Positions 27,635-36,398 of a stretch of DNA of 64,000 nucleotides are shown piece after piece. Below the pieces are notes generated by a model. It ran no database searches, had not been told where the DNA came from, and worked only from the letters and a program-made list of their open reading frames with translations. Origin of the DNA: Halalkalibacter oceani (GTDB lineage Bacteria; Bacillota; Bacilli; Bacillales; Bacillaceae_D). Both the position numbers and the translations under genes were made by a program. Position 1 is the first letter of the stretch, and every line of letters begins with the position of its first letter. The stretch covers positions 104,437 through 168,436 of the forward strand of contig NZ_JAMBOL010000007.1 in the NCBI RefSeq assembly GCF_023715605.1. Direction: 5' to 3'.

Positions 27635-28672
27635 CTACAGCCCCGCCACTTCCTCCCGCACTTTTGGCGCGACTTTCGTACCGAGCAGCTCAATCGCCTT
27701 CATGACCTGCTCATGCGGCATCGAGCCGACAGGAACATGGAGCATGAAGCGGGTGATGCCGACGTTCTTGCGGAGGTGAATGATTTTCTCTGCGACGGTG
27801 TCCGGATCGCCGACATACAAAGCTCCTTCCAGACTGCGGGCGGCATCGAAGCTCGCCCGCCCATAATGGCCCCAGCCCCGCTCTTTGCCCAGCTTGTTCA
27901 TCACCAGCTGCGTTGACGGGAAAAAGGCGTCTGCCGCTTCTTCCCGATCCTCGGCAATGAACCCATGTGAGTGAGAAGCGACGGTCAGCTTCGCCGGATC
28001 ATGACCCGCTTCTGCGGCAGCCTGCTTATAGAGCTGAACGAGCGGCGCGAATTGAAGCGGGCGACCGCCGATGATCGCCAGCACGAGCGGCAGGCCAAGT
28101 GTACCGGCGCGGACGACTGACTCGGGATTGCCGCCGCTTCCAATCCAGACAGGCAGCGGATTCTGCACCGGACGCGGATAGACGCCTAAATTGCGGATCG
28201 CCGGACGATGCTTGCCCTGCCATGTGACTTTCTCCGATTGACGGATTTGCAGCAGAAGCTCCAGCTTTTCGTCAAACAGCTCATTATAATCGTGCAAATC
28301 GTAGCCGAACAGCGGAAACGACTCGATGAAGGAGCCCCGTCCCGCCATAATTTCCGCCCGTCCGTTTGAAATCGCATCAAGCGTGGCAAATTCCTGAAAG
28401 ACGCGGACAGGGTCATCCGATGAAAGGACGGTGACCGCGCTCGTCAGGCGGATCCGCTTTGTTTGCGAAGCGGCAGCGGCCAGGATGACCGCCGGATTAG
28501 AGGCGGCAAAGTCCTCGCGATGATGCTCGCCGACACCGAATACATCAAGACCGACCTGATCGGCGAGGACGATTTCCTCAACGACTTCCCGTATGCGCTC
28601 GGCATGACTAATTGTTTTTCCCGTGTTCACATCTGGTGTTGTTTCGACAAATGTACTGATCCCTATTTCCAT
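27635..28672 (-). CDS. LLM-class flavin-dependent monooxygenase/oxidoreductase
   Basis: About 345 aa, luciferase-like TIM barrel that binds FMN or F420. Family marks are [15 protein letters not shown] near the N-terminus, [33 protein letters not shown] and [12 protein letters not shown]. The chosen ATG at 28672 has GGAGGAG 6 nt upstream and begins MEIGIS, as in relatives; the nine-codon extension has no such site. Substrate unknown; single-gene unit. Confidence 0.85.
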   Translation of the reverse strand: MEIGISTFVETTPDVNTGKTISHAERIREVVEEIVLADQVGLDVFGVGEHHREDFAASNPAVILAAAASQTKRIRLTSAVTVLSSDDPVRVFQEFATLDAISNGRAEIMAGRGSFIESFPLFGYDLHDYNELFDEKLELLLQIRQSEKVTWQGKHRPAIRNLGVYPRPVQNPLPVWIGSGGNPESVVRAGTLGLPLVLAIIGGRPLQFAPLVQLYKQAAAEAGHDPAKLTVASHSHGFIAEDREEAADAFFPSTQLVMNKLGKERGWGHYGRASFDAARSLEGALYVGDPDTVAEKIIHLRKNVGITRFMLHVPVGSMPHEQVMKAIELLGTKVAPKVREEVAGL

Positions 28673-28786
28673 GAAACGCTCCTCCAACTCCCTGTTCACT
28701 TTTTATGAGCAAAGCAACAGTATCGTGATCTTCTCCTGTTTTACATGTATCATATTTTGCCGCATGTTGCCAACGATATCTCTTTA

Positions 28787-29593
28787 TTATCGCGGAAAGG
28801 GGAACTGCTGCAGCTGCTTGTCAAGCATCAGGTCGTCAAGACTTTTGAATTCATATCCGAGTTCCCTCGCCTCATCAATCACGCTCGGCAGCGCTTCGGC
28901 ATTATCGCTTGAGACCGAATGAATCAGCATGATCGCGCCGGGATGAATCCGTTTCATAATTTGATCGTAGGCATACTGGCCGCCCTTTTGCTTGTCGACT
29001 TCCCAATCCTTGTAGGCCATTGACCAAAATACATTCGTATAGCCGATTTTTTCCGACAATGCTAACGTCCGCTCACTAAATTCCCCCCGTGGCGGCCGTA
29101 AATAATTCATTTCTTTCACACCTGTCAGCTCCGCGAAAGCCTCCTTCACTTTTTGCAGCTCGTCAATCAAACGCCCGTCGCCGACGCTTGGCAGGCTCGG
29201 GTGATGCCAGGAATGATTCCCGACGATATGACCTTCAGCCACCATACGCTGGACCAGCTCCGGCGCGGTTTCCAAATAATGCCCCGTCACAAAAAAAGTC
29301 GCCGGCACCTGCTTTTCCTGCAACACGTCAAGCACCTTTTCGGTATAGCCGTTTTCATAGCCATTATCGAATGTCAAATAGAGCTCTTTTTTCGTCGTAT
29401 CGCCGATAAAGACGCCATTTGTATCCTCCAGCAATTTTTCAAAAACAGGTTCGGTTGTGACCGGTTTGTTGTCTTTTTCCGGCTTATAGCTCCAGTTATA
29501 CGTTTTGTTGCTATAAGCGAGCGCCGGCTCGATGCTCGTTGCGCACACGAACGCCAGCATGAGGAAAAGAAGAACGATGATTTTTCTCGGCAT
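28787..29593 (-). CDS. pdaA: Delta-lactam-biosynthetic peptidoglycan deacetylase
   Basis: 268 aa. Removes the N-acetyl group of muramic acid on the way to muramic delta-lactam in spore cortex. Signal peptide at 1-26, then a NodB-type deacetylase domain: TFDNGYENG (motif 1, with N where other deacetylases have D, as in PdaA), HSWHHPS (metal histidines), RPPRGE (motif 3) and LIHSVSSDNAEAL. The ATG follows GAGGGAG. Length and motifs fit PdaA, which implies a spore-forming host. Confidence 0.92.
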   Translation of the reverse strand: MPRKIIVLLFLMLAFVCATSIEPALAYSNKTYNWSYKPEKDNKPVTTEPVFEKLLEDTNGVFIGDTTKKELYLTFDNGYENGYTEKVLDVLQEKQVPATFFVTGHYLETAPELVQRMVAEGHIVGNHSWHHPSLPSVGDGRLIDELQKVKEAFAELTGVKEMNYLRPPRGEFSERTLALSEKIGYTNVFWSMAYKDWEVDKQKGGQYAYDQIMKRIHPGAIMLIHSVSSDNAEALPSVIDEARELGYEFKSLDDLMLDKQLQQFPFPR

Positions 29594-29656
29594 GATGTAT
29601 CAATCTCCCTCATTTTTTTGTTAGTGTGGCACTTGCGGAAATGGTTTATGTATGGC

Positions 29657-30190
29657 TCAACGTCTAATCTGATAATACGTGTATAACGCGACCAATGAGC
29701 CAAGCGCCAGCAGACGCCGCTGTTCACTCATAGCTGGATCGAGATCAATAATATCGGCCCCATTTGAAAATAATTCCATCGCTTCGGTCGGCACTCCGCC
29801 TGTTCTGACAAAAAGCGATTGCTGGTGTGATTCCTTGTCTATTACCTTAAATTCCAAGGCGCCGATCCCGCCGTTTAATGCCGCAATCTGTTCTCCACGA
29901 TAATGGATTTGAACGTCAAAGCGCGAAAAAGCACGCCAATTATGAGTGAAATAACCGATTTCTTCTCCAGCCTCATCAAGCAGAACGAACGGCGCTGACA
30001 TCCCCGCTTTTTTCAGCAGCATCAGCTGACGCTCCGGATCAATCTGAAATGTCATCTTCACAGGAAACAGCATGCTCAACCCGATCAAACGGAAAAGCCC
30101 GCTCCAAAAGAGGCCACTGAAAAACTTCCTTTTTCGTAAACTCAAAGAAGAGTAATGGCTTCGCACGTTGCGCGCCTTGCTTCGAGACAC
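29657..30190 (-). pseudogene. 3' fragment of a membrane protein split by a composite hairpin repeat
   Basis: 177 codons, but the first dozen are encoded by the repeat element (30152-30282) and there is no ribosome binding site. The native part starts at about SSLSLRKRKFFSG, with a hydrophobic stretch (about 26-46) and then a beta-rich region (PVKMTFQIDPERQLMLL, IGYFTHNW) reminiscent of tubby/LURP-one-like domains. It probably continues the reading frame of the fragment at 30215-30637. As it stands it is unlikely to be made, unless by reinitiation. Confidence 0.6.
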
Positions 30191-30282
30191 CCACTCGTAG
30201 CAAGGCTTTCAAAATCAGGCAACGGCTACGCTCATTACAAAAAAGCTGCTGAAAAACAAAAATCGTACTTTTTCAGCAGCTT
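30152..30282 (-). repeat. Composite hairpin repeat inserted in a gene
   Basis: Minus-strand order: first hairpin GCTGCTGAAAAA/TTTTTCAGCAGC (30243-30282), then GTAATG, AGCGTAGCC, GTTGCC, a TGATTTTGA spacer, an inner hairpin (GCCTTGC..CGAG/CTCG..GCAAGGC) with loop TGGGTGT, then GCAAC, GTGCGAAGC, CATTAC. The outer stem uses TAATG/CATTA and GTTGC/GCAAC, unlike the CAATG and GCCAC pairs of other copies, so it changed with compensation. Its ends fall between two halves of one membrane-protein gene. Confidence 0.7.
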
Positions 30283-30637
30283 CCTCTTCAACATAGGCGA
30301 CACGCTTGCCATCCAATGAAAAGAAATGAAAGCGCCGAAGCCAATGCATGTCTGATGTAAACAGAAGACGGCCCGCTGTCAGAAGCGTTTCTTCACTGTC
30401 AAACGTGAGCGGATTGATCTCGCGGTTTGCTAAATGTGAAAACCAGGAGGAAAAGCTGTAGCAGATGATCAGGATAAAAACGAAGTAAAGGAGAGCTTGC
30501 CCCCCTCTTCCCGCAAAAAAAGTAGCAAAGCCCGTTAAAGCGGCATAGAGAAGCAATAGAACGGACACCCCAAGCATAAAATGACCCGCCCATTTAAGCG
30601 CCTTCGCCTGCCTCCTTTGGTAGTCACGGTAATCCAA
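30215..30637 (-). pseudogene. 5' fragment of a membrane protein split by a composite hairpin repeat
   Basis: 140 codons. Hydrophobic segments at about 17-40 and 45-65, then a soluble part (INPLTFDSEETLLTAGRLLF, RFHFFSLDGKRVAYVEEE). The last 20 codons are read from the repeat element and end at its TGA. The start ATG follows GGAGGGGGAAC. Joined to the fragment at 29657-30190 it would give a protein of about 290 aa with an N-terminal membrane part and a C-terminal tubby/LURP-one-like part. The function is unknown. Confidence 0.6.
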
Positions 30638-30655
30638 TGTTCCCCCTCCTTACGA

Positions 30656-30705
30656 AAAAGGGATGCCGCAAAAGGACCAGCCATCGGCCTTTCGGGACAT
30701 CCCTG
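30656..30705 (-). terminator. Terminator of the fumarase gene
   Basis: GGGATG...CATCCC outer stem with an inner CAAAAGG/CCTTTCG stem, immediately 3' of the fumarase stop at 30723. It has the same general style as the first hairpin of the composite repeats. Confidence 0.6.
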
Positions 30706-30722
30706 AAATTGTTTTCTACCGC

Positions 30723-32267
30723 TTACTTAAACACCGGCTCTTTAAACTGCTCCAGCTTTTCAAGCGATGTTTTGGCGACATCAGCATGCAGGCTGTTGCC
30801 ATGCGAATCCATCGTGACAATCGCCGCAAATCCTTCTACTTCAAGGTGCCACATCGCTTCCGGAATCCCGAATTCCATCAGATCAACGCCGTGCACCTTC
30901 TTAATACAGTCGGCATAATACTGCGCCGCTCCACCGATCGCGTTTAAGTAAACACCGCCGTGCTCCTCAAGCGCCTTCAGCGTCTTTGGCCCCATTCCGC
31001 CTTTACCGATAACAGCGCGGATGCCGAACTTCTTCATAATATCGCCTTGATACGGCTCCTCGCGAATACTTGTCGTCGGGCCGGCTGCTTTCACATGCCA
31101 CTCGCCCTTGTCATCCTTCAGCATAACCGGACCACAGTGGTAAATGATCTGACCGTCCAAATCAATTGGCGCCTCATGGTCGATCAAGTGATGGTGGATC
31201 GCATCACGACCTGTGTGAATCATGCCATTAATAATGACGACATCTCCGACTTTAAGCTCACGGATCTTCTCTTCGGTGATCGGCGCTTCCAGCACAACCT
31301 CACGGACTTCGCTCTTCTCCTCGGCAGCAGCGGCCACTTCCTTCGAGGCGACATTCAAATCGACTGTCTCGCCATCCTTGTAAAGCCATTCCTTAATTCC
31401 GCCAGTCTCCTGATCAATGACGATGCCCAAACGGCGATATGCCCAGCAGTTGTAGGCAACGGAAACAAAGAAGCTGGCCGGCAGACGGTTCATCGCGCCG
31501 ATTTTACAGCCGAGCAACGTTGCTTCCCCGCCGAAGCCCATCGTTCCGATGCCAAGCTCATTGGCATGCTCCATGACATAATCCTCAAGCTTGCGCAGTT
31601 CTTCATTCGGATTGACATCATCCACCGTGCGAAACAGCTGTTCTTTGGCAAGAGAGTAGCTGGAAGTCCGGTCTCCCCCGATGCCGACGCCGATAAAGCC
31701 CGCGCTGCACCCCTGGCCCTGCGCCTGATAGACAGAGTGCATAATGCATTTGCGGATCCCATCCAGGTCGCGTCCTGCCCGGCCCAATCCTTCAAGCTCG
31801 GCTGGCAGGCTATACTGAATGTTTTTATTCTCACAGCCGCCGCCTTTTAAAATCAAGCGCGCGTCAATATAATCCTTTTCCCATTGTTCAAAGTAAATGA
31901 CCGGCGTTCCTTCACCGAGATTGTTTCCTGAATTTTTTCCAGTCAATGAATCAACGGAATTGGGGCGAAGCTTTCCATCCGCCGTCGCCTGCTCCATCGC
32001 TGCATGAATGGCCCGTTTCACTTCAAGCTGATTCACTCCGACCGGCGTTTTAATTTTAAAGGTCGGCATTCCCGTATCCTGACAAATCGGCGAAATTTTA
32101 TCATCCGCCATTTCAATATTCTCTGTAATCGTAGAAAGCGATAACGCCGCACGCGTACCTGCGTTTTCCTGCTGCTTTGCTTTCACGATTGCGCGCCGAA
32201 CATCATTGGGCAAGTTGGTAGACGTTTCGACAATCAATTGGTACATGCTTTCTTGTAGCTTTTGCAT
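30723..32267 (-). CDS. fumA: Fumarate hydratase class I (Fe-S)
   Basis: 514 aa. Reversible hydration of fumarate to malate in the citric acid cycle. Two-domain class I enzyme: an alpha domain with the three cluster cysteines in ICQDTGMPTF, GGGCENKN and GQGCSAGFIG, and a beta domain with VVINGMIHTGRDAIHH and GPTTSIREEPYQ. The N-terminal MQKLQESMYQLIVETSTNLP is typical. The start ATG has GGGAGAGG upstream. Single-gene unit between two hairpin elements. Confidence 0.93.
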   Translation of the reverse strand: MQKLQESMYQLIVETSTNLPNDVRRAIVKAKQQENAGTRAALSLSTITENIEMADDKISPICQDTGMPTFKIKTPVGVNQLEVKRAIHAAMEQATADGKLRPNSVDSLTGKNSGNNLGEGTPVIYFEQWEKDYIDARLILKGGGCENKNIQYSLPAELEGLGRAGRDLDGIRKCIMHSVYQAQGQGCSAGFIGVGIGGDRTSSYSLAKEQLFRTVDDVNPNEELRKLEDYVMEHANELGIGTMGFGGEATLLGCKIGAMNRLPASFFVSVAYNCWAYRRLGIVIDQETGGIKEWLYKDGETVDLNVASKEVAAAAEEKSEVREVVLEAPITEEKIRELKVGDVVIINGMIHTGRDAIHHHLIDHEAPIDLDGQIIYHCGPVMLKDDKGEWHVKAAGPTTSIREEPYQGDIMKKFGIRAVIGKGGMGPKTLKALEEHGGVYLNAIGGAAQYYADCIKKVHGVDLMEFGIPEAMWHLEVEGFAAIVTMDSHGNSLHADVAKTSLEKLEQFKEPVFK

Positions 32268-32387
32268 TTTCCTCTCCCTTTCCTCTATGTAATCTCCTTA
32301 GTCACATTCATCCTCTCCTATTATAATGCTAGTCGAAACATTCCGAAAGGGAAAAGTAGCGGCTTCGTACCCAGGAAAGACTTAACA

Positions 32388-32516
32388 AGAGGCATGGATA
32401 AAAGGTGAAAAACAACCTTTTATCCATGCCTCTCAGCAATGAACGGAGCCCCACGATCTTTCAAATCCCGTTGTGAGTGGGTTTCTCACAAAGGATTGTC
32501 GCGAGTGGAGCCATTG
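32388..32516 (+). repeat. Composite hairpin repeat
   Basis: First hairpin AGAGGCATGGATAAAAGG/CCTTTTATCCATGCCTCT (32388-32433), then AGCAATG, AACGGAGCC, inner hairpin ATCCCGTTGTGAG/CTCACAAaGGAT with loop TGGGTTT, then GAGTGGAGC and CATTG. It lies in the roughly 300-bp gap between the fumarase start and the phosphatase stop, and points against both genes, so it is not simply a terminator for either. Confidence 0.7.
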
Positions 32517-32566
32517 TATGCTATCAAGTTACGGGCCATCCTCTTAACAAATCCGGGTTGCCCACG

Positions 32567-33205
32567 CTATAATAAGCCAATTTTATTGCTCGGTTCGAGC
32601 AGAGAGGAGAGATGAATCGTCTGGTTCGTATAGTGGATCACCGGCTTCTGTTCCTTTGTCCATTCCACATGAGTGATGCTTGTATTGCCAATCTGGAACG
32701 CCCGGTGCAAAGACGGCCACTGCTCTCCCGCCAGCAAATAAGTGAGCAAAATGCTAATAAAGCCGCCGTGGGAGACGATCGCTATATTGTCGTTCTGATG
32801 AGCGAGCAGCAGCTGCTCGACGACAAAGCGGCAGCGCTTTGTAAGCTGCTCCACACTTTCCGTTCCGTCCAATCCTGAGGTTAAAATGGAACGCTCCTTC
32901 GTCTCCGGGAAGCGCTCATAAATGTCGGGGCGAGACAGCCCCTGCAGCGGACCTAAGTGAACTTCACGCACCTTTGTCCACTTTCTCACATCGAGGTGAT
33001 TGCGTGCGGCAATCGCTTTCGCTGTATCATAGGCCCGCGTTAAATCACTGCTGTAAAGATAATCGAGTGCCAGGTTCTCTGAATAGGCGGCGAGCAGCTG
33101 CGCCTGCTTGATGCCGAGCTCGGACAGCTCAAAGTCCATCCAGCCCTGAATCTTCCCTTGCCGGTTCCCCATCGACTCTCCGTGACGAATGAAAAAGACA
33201 TTCAT
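32567..33205 (-). CDS. Histidine phosphatase family protein (phosphoglycerate mutase fold)
   Basis: About 212 aa. The catalytic FFIRHGESMGNRQGKIQGW at the N-terminus carries the phosphohistidine RHG; YSSDLTRAYDTA, EVHLGPLQG and VSHGGFIS supply the other active-site residues. It is related to PhoE/GpmB-like broad-range phosphatases. Either ATG (33211 or 33205) can be served by the AGGAG upstream. It lies 9-15 bp after the SE1561-type gene, so the two are probably co-transcribed. Confidence 0.85.
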   Translation of the reverse strand: MNVFFIRHGESMGNRQGKIQGWMDFELSELGIKQAQLLAAYSENLALDYLYSSDLTRAYDTAKAIAARNHLDVRKWTKVREVHLGPLQGLSRPDIYERFPETKERSILTSGLDGTESVEQLTKRCRFVVEQLLLAHQNDNIAIVSHGGFISILLTYLLAGEQWPSLHRAFQIGNTSITHVEWTKEQKPVIHYTNQTIHLSSLLEPSNKIGLL

Positions 33206-33219
33206 TACCATTCAGCTCC

Positions 33220-33408
33220 TTATTCAGACCAATCATGTCTGAACTGCTTGCATTTCAGCTCAATCTCATCGAGGATCGCGAGCAGACGGTCGATTTCTTC
33301 CACTCCCGCTTCGTCAGGATCAATCGTCTCAAGCATCTGCATGACAAGGTCAAACCGATTTTGTAAATAATGTAATTGTGTTTTTTTATCGTGAATCGCT
33401 CCACCCAA
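33220..33408 (-). CDS. SE1561-family small protein
   Basis: 62 aa from a TTG start with AAGGAG 9 nt upstream; the longer in-frame extension has no binding site. Helical, charged, with IHDKKTQLHYLQNRFDLVM and IDRLLAILDEIE, matching the conserved SE1561 family of Firmicutes. Function unknown. It is divergent from yfkAB and upstream of the phosphatase. Confidence 0.72.
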   Translation of the reverse strand: MGGAIHDKKTQLHYLQNRFDLVMQMLETIDPDEAGVEEIDRLLAILDEIELKCKQFRHDWSE

Positions 33409-33566
33409 CTGTGTTCTCTCCTTCGCAAAGCAAGTATCGTATTCAAAGTTTAACAGATTGACCCCGTCTGAACAACGCGGATTGCAGGGTGGAATTTTCA
33501 CAGGGCAATACGGTATGATAGTGGCATGATGTTTTTCAGCTACAATAAAAAGGAGTACGATGTTTT

Positions 33567-34679
33567 GTGATTCATACATTACCGGCAATTACCCCAAGCC
33601 ACGATCCATGGGAAGCTTATCAGGATATGAAAGAATTTGGCCGGCTTACCTTGACGAATATTGAAATAACGACCACTACTTTATGTAATATGCGCTGCGA
33701 GCATTGCGCCGTCGGCTATACGCTAACGACAAAGGAAGCCGAGCCGTTGCCGCTTGAGCTGCTGATTAGCCGTCTCGATGAAATCCCGCATTTGCGCGCC
33801 TTCAGCATCACCGGCGGAGAGCCGATGCTTTCGCTGAAATCCGTTGAGCAATACGTCGTTCCCCTGCTGAAATATGCCCGCGAACGAGGCGCCCGGACGC
33901 AAATCAATTCGAACTTAACGCTCGATTTAAAGCGGTATGAAAAAATTATTCCGTATTTAGATGTACTTCATATTTCTCATAATTATGGCAGCGTTGATGA
34001 TTTTGCCGACATCGGCTTTGCCGTGATGGACAGAAAGCCAAGCTTCGCCCAGCGCGCGAAGCTGTTTCACCGCATGGTTGACAATGCGAAAGCCCTCACA
34101 AGCGAGGGAGTGCTTGTTTCGGCTGAGACGATGCTCAATAAACGGACCTTGCCTCATATTGAAAAAATTCATGAGCAAATTGTGGAGATGGGCTGTCAGC
34201 GTCACGAGGTTCATCCAATGTATCCAAGCGACTTCGCCAGTCAGCTTGAGGTCGCCAGTCTCGCTGAAATCCGCGACGGAATCCAGCGTTTGCTCGACGT
34301 TCGTGCCAAAGAGGTGTGGATGCTGTTCGGCACATTGCCATTTTACCCGTGCAGCATGAATGAAGAAGATCTCGCTTTGCAAAAGAGGCTCTATGCCGAA
34401 GAGAATGTGACCGTACGCAACGACCCTGACGGGCGTTCACGCTTAAACATTAATGTGTTTGACGGCAAGATCATCGTGACTGATTTCGGCGATACGCCGC
34501 CATTGGGTGATATCCGCACGACTTCCTTGCCGGAGGCCTTTGAAACGTGGCACCGTTCCACCGTGGCCGCCTCCTTACATTGTCATTGCCCAACCGTCCA
34601 ATGTCTCGGCCCCAACCTCCTTGTCAAAAACTCCTATTACCAGGACGTTGACTTTACAAAAAAGAAGACGAATCTATAA
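33567..34679 (+). CDS. yfkAB: Radical SAM/CxCxxxxC motif protein YfkAB
   Basis: 370 aa. Radical SAM cluster motif CNMRCEHC at residues 40-47 within TTTTLCNMRCEHCAVGYTL, then SITGGEPML and the C-terminal cysteine block CHCPTVQC (about 345-352), which may bind a second cluster. YfkAB is conserved across Bacillus; its product is not established. GTG start with AAAGGAG 11 nt upstream. The yfkD homologue follows convergently, a neighbourhood also present in B. subtilis. Confidence 0.88.
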   Translation: MIHTLPAITPSHDPWEAYQDMKEFGRLTLTNIEITTTTLCNMRCEHCAVGYTLTTKEAEPLPLELLISRLDEIPHLRAFSITGGEPMLSLKSVEQYVVPLLKYARERGARTQINSNLTLDLKRYEKIIPYLDVLHISHNYGSVDDFADIGFAVMDRKPSFAQRAKLFHRMVDNAKALTSEGVLVSAETMLNKRTLPHIEKIHEQIVEMGCQRHEVHPMYPSDFASQLEVASLAEIRDGIQRLLDVRAKEVWMLFGTLPFYPCSMNEEDLALQKRLYAEENVTVRNDPDGRSRLNINVFDGKIIVTDFGDTPPLGDIRTTSLPEAFETWHRSTVAASLHCHCPTVQCLGPNLLVKNSYYQDVDFTKKKTNL

Positions 34680-34785
34680 AGGATTATGGCCGAAGCGAGA
34701 TCGGAGCTTTTGTATGAATGGAAAAAGTTCATCCCAGTATTTTCAGTAATGCTCTTGCTTATCAGTTACAATTCAAATAGCATGC

Positions 34786-34823
34786 AAATAACGCTCAGCG
34801 GGGAAAGCCTGAGCGTTATTTGT
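34786..34823. terminator. Bidirectional terminator between yfkAB and yfkD
   Basis: CAAATAACGCTCAG pairs exactly with CTGAGCGTTATTTG across a GC-rich loop, between two convergent genes. Confidence 0.8.
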
Positions 34824-34844
34824 ATGTCATTTATTCAAGACAGC

Positions 34845-35648
34845 TTATCTAGGCTGATTCGCCGACATGAAGGAAAACGAGAGGTGATCCTGTACCGGAA
34901 TCCACGAGCCGACGCCTTGCTGGGTGACGTTTTTCACTTCAAGCTTCCGCTTTCCGCCTTTAAACGTTAAATACACCTCGCCATATGTCACTTTTCCTTT
35001 TTCATTGACCGCCGGCACGAAGCTGTGCAAATAGCCGACCTGCTTCGGCGCGATATTATAGGTGTTGTTTTTCCGCGTTCCCTGCCCGATCACCGTCTCA
35101 AACGATAATGGCAAATTCGTATGCTCCGCCGCTTTAATCATCATCATCTTTTTGACGGCTTCACTGTTTGGGATTTTCGCGGTTAAGCCGCCATTGACCT
35201 TTTTCTGCTGCTCCTGATGATACGTCAGCTTCTGCGGTGTACGTCCGCCGCGGTTGTCCAAATAGTTCGTGTTGACCTTCTGGTATTCCCAATTCACCTC
35301 GGTTCCGGCCGAATCATAGGAAAGCGGCCACTCCCCTAAATAAATGGAGGCCCGGAAGCCAAGTGCTAATTTCGAATCGTTAATCGTCGATTCATTTAAA
35401 ATCCGGATCAGGTCCGGGTTCTCAATTTTCACCTCTGTCGTCTCCATCAGTTCCTGAGCAAGCGTGCTCGGCTGCAAATATGGCAAGTCCTGAGTAGGAT
35501 TTGTATACGTGTTTTCCTTGGAAATATTCAACACAGAATTAGGAATTTGAAATGACTGCTTTTCTTGTTTGTCACCTTCGGTAGCCAGCGCATTTCCGAA
35601 CGGGATGAACAGGCAGACCAGCATGAATACAGCGATAAATCGTTTCAT
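34845..35648 (-). CDS. yfkD: YfkD-like exported protein
   Basis: 267 aa. Signal peptide at 1-22 (ends GNALA), then a soluble domain with QIPNSVLNISKENTYTNPTQ and NNTYNIAPKQVGYLHSFVP. Matches the YfkD family of Bacillus, which has no assigned function. The ATG follows AAAGGAGG. Expected on the outside of the cytoplasmic membrane. Confidence 0.85.
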   Translation of the reverse strand: MKRFIAVFMLVCLFIPFGNALATEGDKQEKQSFQIPNSVLNISKENTYTNPTQDLPYLQPSTLAQELMETTEVKIENPDLIRILNESTINDSKLALGFRASIYLGEWPLSYDSAGTEVNWEYQKVNTNYLDNRGGRTPQKLTYHQEQQKKVNGGLTAKIPNSEAVKKMMMIKAAEHTNLPLSFETVIGQGTRKNNTYNIAPKQVGYLHSFVPAVNEKGKVTYGEVYLTFKGGKRKLEVKNVTQQGVGSWIPVQDHLSFSFMSANQPR

Positions 35649-35763
35649 CTTCGAAGCCTCCTTTTAACTTTCAGCTCTCTTTTGTTCATAGTGTGAGCCT
35701 TGTTAAAAAATTTATCCACGATCCGGTCAAGGAGGATGCTTCTTCGATGAAAATTCCATGTCG

Positions 35764-36378
35764 CTACAACGATTCACGCCAATTAATCCGCTTCTCCACC
35801 CGCGGATAAAACCATTGAATCATCGGTCCGATCAAAAACGTCACAAGAACGGTACCAAGTCCGATCGGCCCGCCTGCGACAAAGGCAGCCGTTAAGGCGA
35901 TAAGCTCAGAAATCGTTTTGGCCACCATTAAACGAACACCTAATAAATCTTTGATCACAAACATAAAACGGTCGATTGGGATGACGGCAAACTCGGCCTG
36001 CAAATAAACCGAAATCCCGAAAGCAATAATGACCGCGCCGAGAAGAAGGACGGTCAGCTGAAGCAAAAAGCCGCTGAATAAATGATAGTCAAAAACGACA
36101 ATCAGCCAAAAATCGATAAAATACCCAATCGCCATCACAGTGACGAGCGCAAGAAGCTCCGGCTTTCGTTTGCCGAGCAGCGCATTAAGCAAAATGAGCG
36201 CGATCCCGACAAAAATCACCCAATTGCCGACTGAAAAGTTCGTCCGGTTCGCCAATCCGACATTTAAAGCGTCCCAGGCACCGACACCGAGCCCGGCCAG
36301 AATCGTCAACGTTATGCCAAAAGATAGAATAAGCAATCCACCGAGATAGCTTATTAAACGAATCATGATAGGTTTCAT
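35764..36378 (-). CDS. YczE-type integral membrane protein
   Basis: About 204 aa with five hydrophobic segments and only short loops. The opening LISYLGGLLILSFGITLTI and GVGAWDALNVGLA are typical of the YczE/YyaS/YitT group. The ATG at 36378 has GGAG 6 nt upstream. YczE of B. subtilis influences lipopeptide production, but the activity is unknown. Nine bases after a MATE pump gene, so one operon is likely. Confidence 0.8.
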   Translation of the reverse strand: MKPIMIRLISYLGGLLILSFGITLTILAGLGVGAWDALNVGLANRTNFSVGNWVIFVGIALILLNALLGKRKPELLALVTVMAIGYFIDFWLIVVFDYHLFSGFLLQLTVLLLGAVIIAFGISVYLQAEFAVIPIDRFMFVIKDLLGVRLMVAKTISELIALTAAFVAGGPIGLGTVLVTFLIGPMIQWFYPRVEKRINWRESL

Positions 36379-36398
36379 TGAATTCTCCATTTCTTTTT

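Noticed and set aside
30960..31850. Long open frame (296 codons) on the plus strand
   Set aside because: It is antisense to class I fumarase, whose protein is unmistakable. The frame has no binding site and no recognisable family.
34686..34970. 94-codon frame after yfkAB
   Set aside because: It reads through the bidirectional terminator and antisense into yfkD; the apparent binding site is too close to the ATG.
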